Position numbers and translations under genes: made by a program. From an archaeon (GTDB taxonomy: Archaea > Halobacteriota > Syntropharchaeia > Alkanophagales > Methanospirareceae), in NCBI GenBank assembly GCA_030019325.1, contig JASEFB010000023.1:1-21391 (forward strand): a stretch of DNA of 21,391 nt, given 5' to 3'. A model generated the notes under the pieces. The model had not been told where the DNA came from, did no database searches, and saw nothing but the letters and a program-made list of their open reading frames with translations. Below, piece after piece: positions 21,264-21,391 of this stretch. The stretch's first letter is position 1; each line of letters opens with the position of its first letter.

Positions 21264-21391
21264 CTATGCATTACCATCTCCTCCTTCGAACTCCTTATAG
21301 ATGTTGAGATATTCCCTTACAGTGAAAGAGCTCATTTCCAGTGTCTTTGCGATCTGTTCTGCGTTCATCTCCCTGTCCGCGAGCATACGGA
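21264..21391 (-). CDS. 3' end of a helix-turn-helix protein gene, runs off the window
   Basis: The minus strand is open from the window edge to a TAG at 21264-21266. The visible ~42 residues include REMNAEQIAKTLEMSSFTV followed by REYLNIYKEF and end in EGGDGNA. The pattern (x-x-x-IAKxLxMSxxTVREYL) is a helix-turn-helix DNA-recognition unit of the kind seen in response regulators, sigma-like and transposase-type proteins. The rest of the protein is outside the window, so its family cannot be named. Confidence 0.6.
   Translation of the reverse strand, partial: RMLADREMNAEQIAKTLEMSSFTVREYLNIYKEFEGGDGNA

Noticed and set aside
21091..21300. 69-residue plus-strand ORF at the right end
   Set aside because: Overlaps the end of the minus-strand helix-turn-helix gene, Ser/Cys-rich translation, no ribosome site.

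Overview
The window reads as archaeal, most probably from a methanogen- or ANME-like euryarchaeote (Halobacteriota). The basis is the archaeal ribosomal and RNA polymerase block L18e-L13-S9-RpoN-(tRNA-Pro)-RpoK, the archaeal tRNA modification genes taw3 and trmG10, a DUF3782 gene, TATA boxes placed 20 to 30 nt before many start codons, and GGAGGT-type ribosome sites inside operons. The exact lineage cannot be settled from the sequence alone.

Layout. Positions 1-677 hold the visible part of a CRISPR-type array: nine full repeats plus the tail of a tenth, with a duplicated spacer and one oversized gap. Next come a small hypothetical gene, the N-terminal remnant of an IS1634/IS4-type transposase, and a small membrane protein gene preceded by a leader ORF (704-1963). 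From 12858 down to 2010, on the minus strand, lies a large Mrp-type cation/proton antiporter locus: mrpF, mrpG, mrpE, a DUF4040 subunit, an MbhE-like subunit with an unusual inserted domain, mrpB and mrpC, then four large NuoL/M/N-type subunits and one small membrane protein. No hydrogenase, NuoBCDI or F420H2-oxidising module accompanies it, so it is more likely an ion exchanger than a redox pump.

The antiporter locus is split between mrpC and the first large D-type subunit. In the gap, on the opposite strand, sits a coiled-coil DUF3782/PD-(D/E)XK gene. Beside it are a 187-bp inverted-repeat, MITE-like element rich in hairpins and a pair of 27-bp direct repeats. The downstream half of the locus has its own TATA box. 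A single copy of the same double-hairpin cassette lies between the MbhE-like gene and mrpB.

On the other side of a compact divergent promoter is taw3 (12937-13518, plus). Minus-strand genes follow for a membrane-anchored winged-helix protein, interrupted by an apparent frameshift, and for a secreted DUF5667 protein with a 9-residue repeat tail. The translation/transcription block (15456-17222, plus) comes next, then a possible 56-residue ORF. The window closes with pdxS (minus; pyridoxal phosphate synthesis), trmG10 (plus; tRNA G10 methylation), hisD (plus; last steps of histidine synthesis), and the 3' end of a helix-turn-helix gene (minus) that runs off the right edge.

The most notable observations are: the antiporter locus with four large subunits and its inserted hairpin/nuclease cassette; the paired-hairpin element with a compensatory base change between copies; the CRISPR repeat whose central position shows all four bases plus an insertion; the extra ~110-residue domain in the MbhE-like subunit; and the frameshifted membrane regulator.
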